A stretch of DNA of 64,000 nucleotides from Anaerolineales bacterium (GCA_020850595.1 JADZEK010000031.1:1-64000), one strand, 5' to 3'. Positions 32,584-40,975 are shown, counted from the stretch's first letter. Translations and numbers: made by a program. The notes: generated by a model not told the origin, from the sequence alone.

Positions 32584-33000
32584 ATGGCCGCGCCCAAGAA
32601 TTTCGACCCGAAGTTTTGGAAAGCGAACGTGCCCAAGGATTTGGTGGTGGACCCCAGGACGCAGGTGAACATGCTGTTCCTGCACAACCACTACATCCAC
32701 TACCCCACGCTGAACATCAACTCCAAGGTGGACAAGGTCATGTACGACCGGGTGAACGACATCCGGCAGCTAACCACCGGCATCAAGAAGACCAGCGCCT
32801 CCATCAAGCTGGCCCTCAAGAACTGCAAAAGCCCCAAGCACGACAAGTTCAAGGCGATGCTGGACGCCTATCTGGAGCTGCTGCGCGAGGCAGAGCGCAA
32901 GCGCCAAAACTGGATCAAGATTGAGCGCGGCGTGGGCAACACCAAGCACCTGCAAGAGTTGGTCATCGGCCCCGGCCTGGACGATGTGATCCGCATTTAG
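32584..33000 (+). CDS. Unknown 138-residue basic protein
   Basis: Not recognised. The protein is Lys- and Asn-rich (MAAPKNFDPKFWKANVPKDLVVDPRTQ) with a helical central part (INSKVDKVMYDRVNDIRQLTTGIKKTSASIKLALKNC) and a second helix region (LELLREAERKRQNWIKIE). It has no signal peptide and one cysteine. Its strong ribosome-binding site (AAGGAG), own promoter and following large hairpin indicate a well-expressed single gene. Codon choice is heavily biased to C-ending codons (AAG, AAC), as in highly expressed genes. Confidence 0.72.
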   Translation: MAAPKNFDPKFWKANVPKDLVVDPRTQVNMLFLHNHYIHYPTLNINSKVDKVMYDRVNDIRQLTTGIKKTSASIKLALKNCKSPKHDKFKAMLDAYLELLREAERKRQNWIKIERGVGNTKHLQELVIGPGLDDVIRI

Positions 33001-33027
33001 CGCGGCCTCCCCGCCCCTGCCACCCTT

Positions 33028-33059
33028 CCCGCCGCCGGTCAGCGCTGACCGGCGGCGGG
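33028..33059. terminator. Large perfect palindrome between two plus-strand genes
   Basis: CCCGCCGCCGGTCAGC is followed directly by its complement GCTGACCGGCGGCGGG, a 32-base perfect palindrome 27 bases after the stop codon. There is no T-run, but the stem is very stable. A terminator is the simplest reading. Confidence 0.6.
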
Positions 33060-33105
33060 CGTTAACGGGGCTGCCCCTGCCCCCAAGTTGGTGTATGCTC
33101 GACCT

Positions 33106-35445
33106 ATGCCCACACCTACCTACCGCCCCTTCGGCCCCTTTGAGACGCTAGCCGAGACGCCCGAGCGCGCGCTGGTGCACACCGGACGCGGCCTGCTAGA
33201 GCTGACCCCCGCCGCGCCCGGCGTGCTGCGGGTGCGCACCAGCCGCAAGCGCCGCCTGCCGGCCTATGCTTCGGCGGCGGTGGCGGCGCTGGGGGACGCG
33301 CCGGCGAGCAAGCTGGAGCCAACGGAGGGGGGCGCGCGCCTAAGCTTTGACGGGCTGGCGCTGGAGATCGGCGTTGACCCGCTGCGCCTGCGGCTGCTGC
33401 GGCCAGACGGGGCCGCGGCGGCGGAGGTGGAGTTCGGGCAGCGCGGCGAGACGCTGACGGCGCGGGCCGCGCTGGACCCGGCGGCGGCGGTGTACGGCCT
33501 GGGCGAGAAGACGGGCTGGCTGGACAAGCGCGGGCGGCGCTACGTGATGCGCAACAGCGACGCGCTGCTGGACCGGCCGGAGGGCATCGGCATCGCCAGC
33601 GACCCGCTGTATGCCAGCTTCCCGGTGTTCATGGTGCATACGGTTACCGGCAGCTACGGCGTCTACCTGGACCAGCCGGAGTTCACCACGTTTGACCTGA
33701 CCGGCGACGATTGGGAGTGCGGCGCGCCGGTGGAGACGGCCACGGTGTATCTATTGGCGGGGCCGACGCTGGCGGAGGTGGTGGCGCAGTACACAGGGCT
33801 GACGGGGCGGGCGCCGCTGCCGCCGCTGTGGGCGCTGGGTTATCACCAGTGCCGCTGGGGCTACCGCAGCGAGGCCGACATGCGCGCCATCGCGGGGGAG
33901 CTGCGGACGCGGAAGTTCCCGGCCGACGCGCTGTGGTTCGACATTGACTATATGGACGGCTACCGGGTCTTCACCTGGGACAAGCGGCGCTTTGCCCGGC
34001 CCGCGCACCTGATCGCGGACTTGAAGAAGCAGGGGCTGCGCGCGGTGACGATTGTGGACCCCGGCGTGAAGGTGGACCCGGACTACGCGCTCTACCAGGA
34101 GGGCCAGGCAGGCGGGCATTTTGTGACGCACGGCGACGGGCGCGAGTATCAGGCGAACGTGTGGCCGGGGCTGAGCGCTTTCCCCGACTTTCACGCCGCC
34201 GAGGCGCGCGCGTGGTGGGGTAAACACGTAGCCGACTGGGTGGCCCAAACGGGGGTGGCGGGCATTTGGAACGACATGAACGAACCGGCCGGCACCGACG
34301 TGAGCGGCCCGGTGCTGGAGGCGCGCCACGCGGGCGGGACGCTGCCCCACGCCAGCGCCCGCAACACTTACGGCTTGTACATGGCGCGCGCCACGCACGC
34401 CGGGCTGCTGGCCCAGGCGCCCAACACGCGGCCGTTCATCCTGACGCGCGCGGCCTTCTCGGGCGCGCAGGCGGTGACGGCGCTGTGGGGCGGCGATAAC
34501 TCGCCGCTGTGGGAGCACCTCTCGGGCAGCCTGCCGCTGCTGATGAATTTGGGGCTGTCGGGCATGAGCTTTGTGGGGGTGGACATCGGCGGGTTCGCGG
34601 GGGACGTGACGGCGGAGCTGCTGGCGCGCTGGTTCGAGGCGGGGGCGCTCTACCCGTTCTGCCGCAATCACGCGATGATGGGCACCAACCCGCATGAGCC
34701 GTGGGCGTTTGGGCCGGAGGTGGAGGCCATGGCCCGCGCGGCGTTGGAGCGGCGCTATCAACTGCTGCCGTATCTGTACAACCTGTTCTATGAGAACAGC
34801 CAGACCGGCGCGCCGGTGATGCGGCCACTGGTGTGGCACTACCCGGACGACGCTGTGACTTTTAACGTGAGCGATCAGTTCCTGCTGGGCCGCGACCTGC
34901 TGGCCGCGCCGGTGATGGCGCCGGGCCAGCGCGCGCGGGCGGTGTACCTGCCGGAGGGCCGGTGGTACACCTGGGGGTCTGACGCCGTGCAGGAGGGCGC
35001 GGGCTACGTGATCGCCGAGGCGCCGCTGGGCGCGCTGCCGCTGTATGTGCGCGGCGGGGCGATTGTGCCGATGTGGCCTGCAGCGGCGCACACGGGGGCC
35101 ATCCAGCGCGGCGAGCTGCGGCTGCACCTGTGGCCGGGGACGGGCCAGCTCGACTACTACGAGGACGACGGGGCGAGCCTGGATTACACACGCGGGGCGA
35201 GCCGCCAGACGCACTTTAGCTGGAAGGCGGGCGGCGCGGGGGCGACGCTAAAGTGGGGGCGCAGCCAGGGCGAGTATCGCGAGGCGCGGGATGAATGGAC
35301 GTTCGTGTTTCACGCGCTGCCGGGGATGAAGGCGGAGCTGGACGGGAGGCCGGCGCGGTGGCGGCGCGAGGCGAACGTGATGCTGGTGAGCGCGCCGGAT
35401 GACGGGGAGGCGCACACGCTGCGGCTGGTGCAGCGGGGGCGGTGA
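33106..35445 (+). CDS. GH31 alpha-glucosidase family glycoside hydrolase
   Basis: Cytoplasmic family 31 glycosidase of 779 residues, with an N-terminal galactose-mutarotase-like domain (residues 1-200), a TIM barrel and C-terminal beta domains. FDIDYMDGYRVFTWD is the substrate-binding loop. The nucleophile Asp is in GIWNDMNEPA, and the acid/base region is LTRAAFSGAQ...WGGDNSPLWEHL. Alpha-glucosidase is the likely activity, but the family also contains alpha-xylosidases and alpha-glucan lyases. No signal peptide is visible. The ATG at 33106 has no Shine-Dalgarno; a TATGCT element ends six bases before it, so a leaderless start is possible. Confidence 0.9.
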   Translation: MPTPTYRPFGPFETLAETPERALVHTGRGLLELTPAAPGVLRVRTSRKRRLPAYASAAVAALGDAPASKLEPTEGGARLSFDGLALEIGVDPLRLRLLRPDGAAAAEVEFGQRGETLTARAALDPAAAVYGLGEKTGWLDKRGRRYVMRNSDALLDRPEGIGIASDPLYASFPVFMVHTVTGSYGVYLDQPEFTTFDLTGDDWECGAPVETATVYLLAGPTLAEVVAQYTGLTGRAPLPPLWALGYHQCRWGYRSEADMRAIAGELRTRKFPADALWFDIDYMDGYRVFTWDKRRFARPAHLIADLKKQGLRAVTIVDPGVKVDPDYALYQEGQAGGHFVTHGDGREYQANVWPGLSAFPDFHAAEARAWWGKHVADWVAQTGVAGIWNDMNEPAGTDVSGPVLEARHAGGTLPHASARNTYGLYMARATHAGLLAQAPNTRPFILTRAAFSGAQAVTALWGGDNSPLWEHLSGSLPLLMNLGLSGMSFVGVDIGGFAGDVTAELLARWFEAGALYPFCRNHAMMGTNPHEPWAFGPEVEAMARAALERRYQLLPYLYNLFYENSQTGAPVMRPLVWHYPDDAVTFNVSDQFLLGRDLLAAPVMAPGQRARAVYLPEGRWYTWGSDAVQEGAGYVIAEAPLGALPLYVRGGAIVPMWPAAAHTGAIQRGELRLHLWPGTGQLDYYEDDGASLDYTRGASRQTHFSWKAGGAGATLKWGRSQGEYREARDEWTFVFHALPGMKAELDGRPARWRREANVMLVSAPDDGEAHTLRLVQRGR

Positions 35446-35455
35446 GGGCACAAGA

Positions 35456-35504
35456 GGATTTTTCCACGAATTGACACGAATGGGCAGGCGAATGAGCACG
35501 AAGG
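35456..35504 (+). repeat. CACGAAT dispersed repeat, copy E
   Basis: GGATTTTTCCACGAAT, TGACACGAATGG, then degenerate units GGCGAATG and AGCACGAAGG. It starts 11 bases after the GH31 stop and lies between convergent genes, unlike copies A, B, D and F, which precede genes. Confidence 0.83.
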
Positions 35505-35608
35505 GGGGAAGGTGAGGAAAAGCAGCGCGGAGGCGAGGGGTGGGCTTCCGCGCTTTGGGTTGCAGCCGCCGGCGGGGGTGGGGTCGCCGCGACTACACAG
35601 CGGGCCGG

Positions 35609-36016
35609 TCAGTTGATCTGACGGCTTCGCTGTTCTGCGTGCCACAGCAAGATCGCCAGATGGCGCGGCACGACGCGCTGGGTGGACAGGTCGCTGAGCC
35701 GCCAGAAAGCCTAGCGCTGCCCCTCGCGTAGTTGCGCCTGCCCGAGGTCGGGCAGGGCCGCGCAGTGGAAGATGTGCGCCCCGATGTCTCCGTCTACATA
35801 GAGCCTGAGATAGCGCAGTTGGGCTTCCAGCAGCGTCAAACCGAGTTCTTCGTTGATCTCGCGCTGAAGGCATTGCAGCGGCGTCTCGCCTGGCTCGCTC
35901 CACCCGCCGAACAGCCCCCAGTGGCGGGCGTAGGCCACGTCTGGCCGGTCGTCGCGCAGTTGCAGGGCGTAGCGTCCGGCGGCGTCTTGCAGCAGGAGCA
36001 CCGCGCCAGAGCGCAT
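35609..36016 (-). pseudogene. Nudix hydrolase interrupted by an in-frame TAG
   Basis: From the ATG at 36016 a Nudix domain reads through GGWSEPGE and REINEELGL, the complete Nudix box that binds the metal. The frame stops at TAG (35711-35713) after LREGQR, giving only 101 residues. The same frame continues without interruption as AFWRLSDLSTQRVVPRHLAI and further, to a TGA at 35609-35611. The restored length of 135 residues (counting the TAG codon) is normal for the family, and the downstream part has the expected C-terminal helix. A one-base change in a sense codon explains the TAG. The truncated form keeps the catalytic box but lacks the last strand and helix. An error in the sequence is possible. 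Confidence 0.8.
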
Positions 36017-36027
36017 GGTCGGGCGCG

Positions 36028-36837
36028 CTAGGCCAACTGCGCAGTGAGGAGGCCGCGCACGTCGGCGCAGCGCTCGCAGCCGGGGCGGCGGCAGAGCAGG
36101 GCTTCGGGTTCGCGGCGCAGGAGGGCGACGGCGGCGTCTATCAGCTCGGCCAGCGGCAGGCGCTCGACGCGGGCCGCGCCGATCTGCGTTACACGGTGCA
36201 GCGGGCGGACGAGGGGCGCGGCGGCGTGGAAGCCATCTGGGCAGCCGGGGCAGGCCACGCACTCGACGATGCCGCCGGGGGTGAGCGCCCAGCGGATGAA
36301 CTGCTTGCGCCCGGCGCGGGCCTCGGCGGAGTGCCGCGCCAGGTTGGCGCTCGGCTCCGCGCCGATGAGGAGCAACTCGCCGCCGCGCCCGGGCTGGGCC
36401 AGGTGGGCCAGCGGCCCCAGCGGTTCGGCCAGGCTCTGTGCGGCGAGGGTGAGCGCGGCGTCGGCGCCGACGGCCACGAAGGAGTACAGCGGGTGGGTGG
36501 AGCGCTGCGCGCCGGGCGCGTGGCGCAGGGCCTCGCCCAGGCCGGTGGTGGGGGTGTGGGGCCGGAAGAATTCGGCGGCGGCGTTGTCGGCGGCGTGGTC
36601 GGCGTAGCGCGCGCCGTTGCGTTCTGGGCCGACGAGGGGCCAGACCTGGCATTGCGGCGTGAAGGCGGGCGCGACGACCAGGGCCGTGCCGGCGGCCAGC
36701 GCGCCGATGACGGTTTCGGCGCCGCCGCGCACCGGGCCGAGCGCGGCCAGGTCGCCCACGGCCAGCAGGCGGCTGTCGCGCGTTAGCCCCAGCGCCTGCA
36801 AGCCTTTCTGGATGTCGCGAAACGTGACGTCGGCCAC
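36028..36837 (-). CDS. AAC(3)-family N-acetyltransferase-like protein
   Basis: A 269-residue member of the aminoglycoside 3-N-acetyltransferase (Antibiotic_NAT) family. Family features are TVIGALAAGTALVVAPAFT, FFRPHTPTTGLGEALRHAPGAQRS and the active-site segment STHPLYSFVAVG, whose His is the conserved catalytic residue. The family includes chromosomal members such as YokD that do not cause resistance, so resistance is not implied. It has extra cysteines, CVACPGC and CRRPGCERC, that could bind a metal. The GTG at 36837 was chosen for the TAGGAG site eight bases upstream; the larger ORF runs into the upstream crotonase gene. Confidence 0.75.
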   Translation of the reverse strand: MADVTFRDIQKGLQALGLTRDSRLLAVGDLAALGPVRGGAETVIGALAAGTALVVAPAFTPQCQVWPLVGPERNGARYADHAADNAAAEFFRPHTPTTGLGEALRHAPGAQRSTHPLYSFVAVGADAALTLAAQSLAEPLGPLAHLAQPGRGGELLLIGAEPSANLARHSAEARAGRKQFIRWALTPGGIVECVACPGCPDGFHAAAPLVRPLHRVTQIGAARVERLPLAELIDAAVALLRREPEALLCRRPGCERCADVRGLLTAQLA

Positions 36838-36848
36838 GGCGTTGGCTC

Positions 36849-37628
36849 CTATTGGCCCTGCCACTGCGGCGGGCGCTTGGCGAGGAAGGCCGCCATGCCT
36901 TCCTTTTGGTCGGCGGTGCTGAACAGGAAGTAAAAGGCGCGGCGCTCGTCGGCCAGCCCGTCGGCCAGGTCGGTCTCGAAGGCGTTGTTGACGGACTCCT
37001 TGGCCAGCCGCACGGCCAGCGGGGCGCGGGCGGCGATCTCGGCGGCGAGGGCCAGCGCCTCGTCCAGGTAGCTTTCGACCGGGGCGACGCGGTTGACCAG
37101 GCCGAAGCGCACTGCCTCGGCGGCGGTGAGCGCGCGGCCGTTGAGCACCATCTCCATCGCCACGGCCTTGCCGACGGCGCGGGTGAGGCGCTGCGTGCCG
37201 CCCGCGCCGGGCATGACGCCCAGGTTGATCTCCGGCTGGCCGAAGCGGGCCGTCTCCGAGGCCACAATCAAATCGCAGGCCAGGGCCAGCTCGCAACCGC
37301 CGCCGAGGCAGAAGCCGGAGACGGCGGCGAGGAGGGGCTTTTTGAGCATGCGCAGGCGGTCCCAGCGGGCGATGTTGTCGCGCAGGAGCATGTCCACGGC
37401 GGAGGCGTCGGCCATCTCTTTGATGTCGGCCCCGGCGGCGAAGGCGCGGGCGCTGCCGGTGACGACGAGACAGCCAATGGCCGGGTCGCGGTCGAAGGCT
37501 TCGAGCGCGGTGACGAGCTGCTCCATGAGGGCGGCGTTGAGGGCGTTCAGTTCCTTGGGCCGGTTGAAGCGGACGAGGCCGACGCGGCCGTGGGTTTCGG
37601 CGAGGACAAGTTGGTCGTCAGTCGTCAT
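36849..37628 (-). CDS. Enoyl-CoA hydratase (PaaF-like)
   Basis: Crotonase-family hydratase of 259 residues. The oxyanion motif is FAAGADIKEM, and both catalytic glutamates are present: one in GGGCELALACD and one in PEINLGVMPGAGGTQRL. It ends with the usual EGMAAFLAKRPPQWQGQ. It should hydrate 2-enoyl-CoA to 3-hydroxyacyl-CoA in beta-oxidation or phenylacetate catabolism. The gene is 11 bases upstream of the AAC(3)-like gene and shares its transcript; the stop codon lies inside that gene's ribosome-binding region. It is the most canonical of the three crotonases in this window. Confidence 0.9.
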   Translation of the reverse strand: MTTDDQLVLAETHGRVGLVRFNRPKELNALNAALMEQLVTALEAFDRDPAIGCLVVTGSARAFAAGADIKEMADASAVDMLLRDNIARWDRLRMLKKPLLAAVSGFCLGGGCELALACDLIVASETARFGQPEINLGVMPGAGGTQRLTRAVGKAVAMEMVLNGRALTAAEAVRFGLVNRVAPVESYLDEALALAAEIAARAPLAVRLAKESVNNAFETDLADGLADERRAFYFLFSTADQKEGMAAFLAKRPPQWQGQ

Positions 37629-37708
37629 GGGCGGCCTCGGCTAGGGCGGGCGGCAGGTGGTTGCAGCGCATTCGGTTGGGGACGGCCGCACGGTGACGCG
37701 CCACGGCT

Positions 37709-38200
37709 TCAGGCCGCCTGCTGGATGGCCACAAGGTGGCCTTGGGCGTGAAGGTAGGCGCGTTCGACCCACCACTGCACGGTGCGCTTGCCGCTGGGGG
37801 GGTGAAAGCCCAGCCGCCCCCAGCCCGCGGGCGGCAGCGGCCGCAGGCAGGCCAGCAGTTCGGTGCGCGCCTGCGACCAGGTCATCAGGATGGCGGTCAT
37901 CGGTTCAGCGGGGTCATAGCCGGCCGCCGACCAGTTGTGGTGCCAGGCGGCCGTGAGGGTGGGCAGGTCTTCGGCGAGGATTTGGCGCACGTGCGGCAGG
38001 TAGGCCAGGGCTTCCAGGTCGCGCAGGTGGGCGACGGCGAGGTGCACGGTGCGGCCGTCGGGCGTGTGGGCCAAGCGCCAGCGCGCGGCCGGGATGGGAG
38101 CCAGGGCGGCGGCCAGGGCAGCGGGCTGCTGCTCCAGCCGCGCCAGCAGTTCGGCCCGATATTCGAGGACGAGGTCTGTGGGGGGCGGGAGCGGGGTCAT
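37709..38200 (-). CDS. DinB-superfamily protein
   Basis: A four-helix DinB-type protein of 163 residues. Candidate metal-binding histidines are in RTVHLAVAHLRDLE, AAWHHNWSAAG and RAYLHAQGHLVAI, matching the early-helix and C-terminal H-x3-H pattern of the fold. DinB proteins act as thiol transferases or have unassigned roles. It lies 19 bases downstream of a second DinB-superfamily gene, though the two proteins share little sequence. The C-terminal WWVERAYLHAQGHL is the strongest family signature. Confidence 0.75.
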   Translation of the reverse strand: MTPLPPPTDLVLEYRAELLARLEQQPAALAAALAPIPAARWRLAHTPDGRTVHLAVAHLRDLEALAYLPHVRQILAEDLPTLTAAWHHNWSAAGYDPAEPMTAILMTWSQARTELLACLRPLPPAGWGRLGFHPPSGKRTVQWWVERAYLHAQGHLVAIQQAA

Positions 38201-38219
38201 GGGCGGGCCGAGGGGCAGG

Positions 38220-38705
38220 CTAGGCCGGCGGAGCGGCGCGCAGGACGTAGCTCAGGCGCACGCGCAGCATCTGGCTGAGGTGTTCCCAGGTGTGGCCCAG
38301 GGCGTATTGGGCGATCCACCCGGCGCTGATCGGGCCGCGGCTCGGGTGCGTGCCGGTCTTGTCCCAAGCGAGCGCGCCGAGTAGTTCGATTTCGGCCGCA
38401 CGGTCGGCCTGAAAGGCGGCCAACAGGTCGGCGCGGGGGGTGGCCGGGTTCCACTTTTCTTTTTGGTAAGCGACCTCGTCCACCAGCGGGAGGCGGGGCT
38501 GGTCGTGGGCGGCGATGGCCTGGAGGCGCGGCAGGAAGATGAAGTGTTCGGCGATCCAGAGGTGGGTCAGCACTTCGTGCTGGCTCCAATCGTGGTCGCT
38601 GGGCTTCCAGAGCGTGGCGCTCTCGGGCAGGCGGGCCATCTCGCGGGCCAGGTCATCGGCCGCGCCGCGGAGGTCGGCGAGGAGGGTGTCTTGGTCAGTG
38701 GTCAT
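38220..38705 (-). CDS. DinB-superfamily protein (DinB_2 type)
   Basis: A 161-residue DinB_2-like protein. The helical core carries the metal-site histidines in HEVLTHLWIAEHFIF and ALGHTWEHLSQM, the usual H-x-x-x-H arrangement with the late H-x-x-H. It starts at the ATG at 38705; the ORF-track start 23 codons further up falls within the previous gene. This is the more canonical of the two DinB-type proteins here and precedes the other by 19 bases. The upstream neighbour is a hypothetical protein whose stop is four bases away, so the run is a tight operon. Confidence 0.82.
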   Translation of the reverse strand: MTTDQDTLLADLRGAADDLAREMARLPESATLWKPSDHDWSQHEVLTHLWIAEHFIFLPRLQAIAAHDQPRLPLVDEVAYQKEKWNPATPRADLLAAFQADRAAEIELLGALAWDKTGTHPSRGPISAGWIAQYALGHTWEHLSQMLRVRLSYVLRAAPPA

Positions 38706-38709
38706 GGAT

Positions 38710-39531
38710 TCAGTCCTTCGGCTCCAGAGTCTGCGCCACCGCGTCCAATCCCTGCTTGCCGTGCAGGGCCGCAACGAGCGCGGGCAACTGCGGCAGGGCG
38801 CGGGTACGCTTCTCCATGAGCATGAATTGGTCGGCCGCGTCTGGCCCTTCGGCGGCGCGCAGGAAGAGCACGGCGGCGGCCAGCCCCAGCGGCGCGGCTT
38901 GCGCGGCGAGGGCCGGATGGCCGGCGGCGCGGGCGAACAGGGCGGCGGCCAGCGCCTCGGCCGCGGCCGCCAGGACCTCGTCGGGCCGGTCGGTGTAGCG
39001 CCACGGGGGCGAGGCGCCCCAGGCGGGCGGCGGCGGCAGGGTGAGCAACAGGCCGCCCGGCAGGCCTGACACGACGCGCTCGCGGCCGGGGTAGAGCAGG
39101 TGCGGGTAGGCGCACAGCACGGGCAGGGGCGGGCCGAACAGCTCGGCCAGGAACGCGCCCAGGTCGGCCCGCGCCAAGACCGCCGCCAGCTCGGTCTCGG
39201 CGGCCTGCCAGTCGGCGGCGGCGGCTGGTTCCAGCGCGGCGACTTCGGGCTGCTGCATGAAGTCGGCGACCTCGGCGGTCGCGGTGTGGGACCACGCGCC
39301 CTGCCCTACCGCGAAGAGCGCCGCCGCGCCGCCGGGGCCGAGCGCCACGGCCTGCGCTGAGAGGACGGCCGGGTGCGAGCGCAGTCCGCTGAGCGCCCGC
39401 CGGGCCGCCTCGGCCGCGCGATGCGGCTTGTAGGGCTTGCGGGCCTGCTCGGCCGCGGGCCAGCCGCCGGCCGCCAGCAGCAGCCCCGCCTGCCGGGCTT
39501 GGGCAAAGGGCCGCACCGCAATCACCGTCAC
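38710..39531 (-). CDS. Hypothetical protein, Ala/Leu-rich
   Basis: Not recognised. A 273-residue soluble protein that begins at a GTG overlapping the SDR stop (GTGA). The first part reads VTVIAVRPFAQARQAGLLLA, followed by an Ala-rich region with LGPGGAAALFAVGQGAWSH. The middle contains FGPPLPVLCAYPHLLYPGRERVV and a proline run LTLPPPPAWGASPPW. It has no signal peptide or obvious catalytic motif. Overlaps on both sides place it firmly in the operon with the degenerate SDR and the DinB genes, supporting that it is translated. Confidence 0.6.
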   Translation of the reverse strand: MTVIAVRPFAQARQAGLLLAAGGWPAAEQARKPYKPHRAAEAARRALSGLRSHPAVLSAQAVALGPGGAAALFAVGQGAWSHTATAEVADFMQQPEVAALEPAAAADWQAAETELAAVLARADLGAFLAELFGPPLPVLCAYPHLLYPGRERVVSGLPGGLLLTLPPPPAWGASPPWRYTDRPDEVLAAAAEALAAALFARAAGHPALAAQAAPLGLAAAVLFLRAAEGPDAADQFMLMEKRTRALPQLPALVAALHGKQGLDAVAQTLEPKD

Positions 39532-40118
39532 CACGGCTCCTGGAGCCAGGCCACGGTGAGCGGCCCGGCCTCGGCGGCGGGAGCCAGCCGCACGCGCACG
39601 CGCCACTGGCCCCACTCGGCGGCCAGGGCGTCGGTGAGGCCAAGCAGGCCCGCCTCGGCGGCCCAGACCGCGGCGTGCGGGGCGACGGGCTGCGGCCGCT
39701 GCACGTTCACGATCAGCCCGCCGTCGGTTTCTTTCATGGCGCGGGCGACGGTCTGGCTCATGAGGAACACGCCCTTCAGGTTGACATCGAGGGTGCGGTT
39801 CCATTCCCACTCGTCCAGCTTAAGGGCCAACCCGGCCGGGGCCACGTGCGCGGCGTTCACCAGGGCGGCGAGGCGCGCGCCGCCCTCCAGCAGGCCGTAG
39901 AGCAGCGTTTGGGCGCTCAGCTTGTTCGAGACGTCGGCGGTGACGGCCCGCGCCTGCCCACCCGCGGCGCGAATGGACTCGGCGGTGCGCTCGGCGCTGT
40001 CGGGGTTGACGTCAATGGCCACGACGTGCGCGCCGGACGCGCCCAGGGCCAGCGCGGCGGCCTCGCCCGCGCCGCGGCCCGCGCCGGTGACGAGCACCAG
40101 GGCCGGCTCAGCGCTCAT
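39528..40118 (-). CDS. Short-chain dehydrogenase/reductase lacking catalytic residues
   Basis: An SDR-fold protein of 196 residues, about 50 shorter than classical members. The cofactor loop TGAGRGAGEAAALAL and the adenine-binding Asp in VTADVSNK are kept, and NVKGVF-like DVNLKGVFLMSQ is present. The NNAG motif reads VNAAH, and the catalytic Tyr-x3-Lys is lost: the equivalent stretch is APHAAVWAAEAGLLGLTDA. The C-terminal substrate region after AEAGPL is missing. Catalysis is therefore unlikely, and it may be a binding or regulatory protein or a decaying gene. Start and stop overlap its neighbours by four bases each. Confidence 0.78.
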   Translation of the reverse strand: MSAEPALVLVTGAGRGAGEAAALALGASGAHVVAIDVNPDSAERTAESIRAAGGQARAVTADVSNKLSAQTLLYGLLEGGARLAALVNAAHVAPAGLALKLDEWEWNRTLDVNLKGVFLMSQTVARAMKETDGGLIVNVQRPQPVAPHAAVWAAEAGLLGLTDALAAEWGQWRVRVRLAPAAEAGPLTVAWLQEPW

Positions 40119-40975
40119 GCCCGCCCCTCGGCCGCGCGCGCGCCCGACCACCAGATGAGGCCCAGGCCGAGCGCGAAGTACACGCCGAAGAGCGCCAGCC
40201 ACAGCCACACGCCCGGGTTGGTCCAGGCCACGGTGTGGCGGCTCGCGTTCACGATGACCAGGCCAAAGACCGCCAGCAGCCCCAGCGCCGCCGCCGACAG
40301 GCCCAGCGCCAGCCGCTCGGCGGGGTCGGCCTCCTGCGCCAGGCCGAGGAGCGCGACGGCGGAGGCGGTGAAGATGGCGCTGTAGGCGCGGGCGTGGAAG
40401 GCATCGAGCGGCCAGGGCCAATGGGCGCTGACGAACGCGGGGAAGAGGAACAGCCCCGCGCCGTAGAGCAGGTAGAACGCGCCCAGCGCCAGCAGCAGGC
40501 TGCGCCAGGCGCCGGGGGTGAGCTGGTCGGTCGGCGCGGGCCAGGTGCGGTAGCGCAGCAGCGACACGCCGGAGGCCAGCGGCAGGCCGAGGAAGATGAC
40601 GAACCAGGCGTAGGTCAGCCCATGGGCGAAGTTGAAGCGGGCTAGCTCGAGCAGCGTGACCAGCAGGACGGTGGCGGTGAAGACGAACATCATGGGGGTG
40701 ACGATGCGGGCGGGGAACCAGCGCCCGCCCCAGGCGGCGAGGGTGAGGCCGGCGGCGCTCGCCAGGTAGAACGCGCCGAGGAAGGCGGCGTTGAAGGGGC
40801 TGATGTCCCACGGCCAGAGCGGGCGGACCGAGGCGGGCGCGAAGAACAGGCCGCCGCCGGAGAGCAGCAGCACGGGCACGACGACGATGAGCGTTACGCG
40901 TAATAGCGCGCCGACGCGGGGGTTGCGGTCTGGTGAGGTTTTCAATTTTGGACTGCGCGCCGCCATGCCGGGCAT
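40115..40975 (-). CDS. Membrane protein with internal duplication
   Basis: A 286-residue integral membrane protein with about eight hydrophobic segments. Two halves match each other: FFAPASVRPLWPWDISPFNAAFLGAFYLASA near residue 45 and FLFPAFVSAHWPWPLDAFHARAYSAIFTASA near residue 178 share the P..V...WPW...F.A......ASA pattern. This marks an ancient internal repeat, giving two four-helix bundles. No family or function is recognised. Start is the ATG at 40975 or the one at 40966; a GGAAGG site upstream fits the second slightly better. It precedes and overlaps the degenerate SDR gene. Confidence 0.68.
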   Translation of the reverse strand: MPGMAARSPKLKTSPDRNPRVGALLRVTLIVVVPVLLLSGGGLFFAPASVRPLWPWDISPFNAAFLGAFYLASAAGLTLAAWGGRWFPARIVTPMMFVFTATVLLVTLLELARFNFAHGLTYAWFVIFLGLPLASGVSLLRYRTWPAPTDQLTPGAWRSLLLALGAFYLLYGAGLFLFPAFVSAHWPWPLDAFHARAYSAIFTASAVALLGLAQEADPAERLALGLSAAALGLLAVFGLVIVNASRHTVAWTNPGVWLWLALFGVYFALGLGLIWWSGARAAEGRA

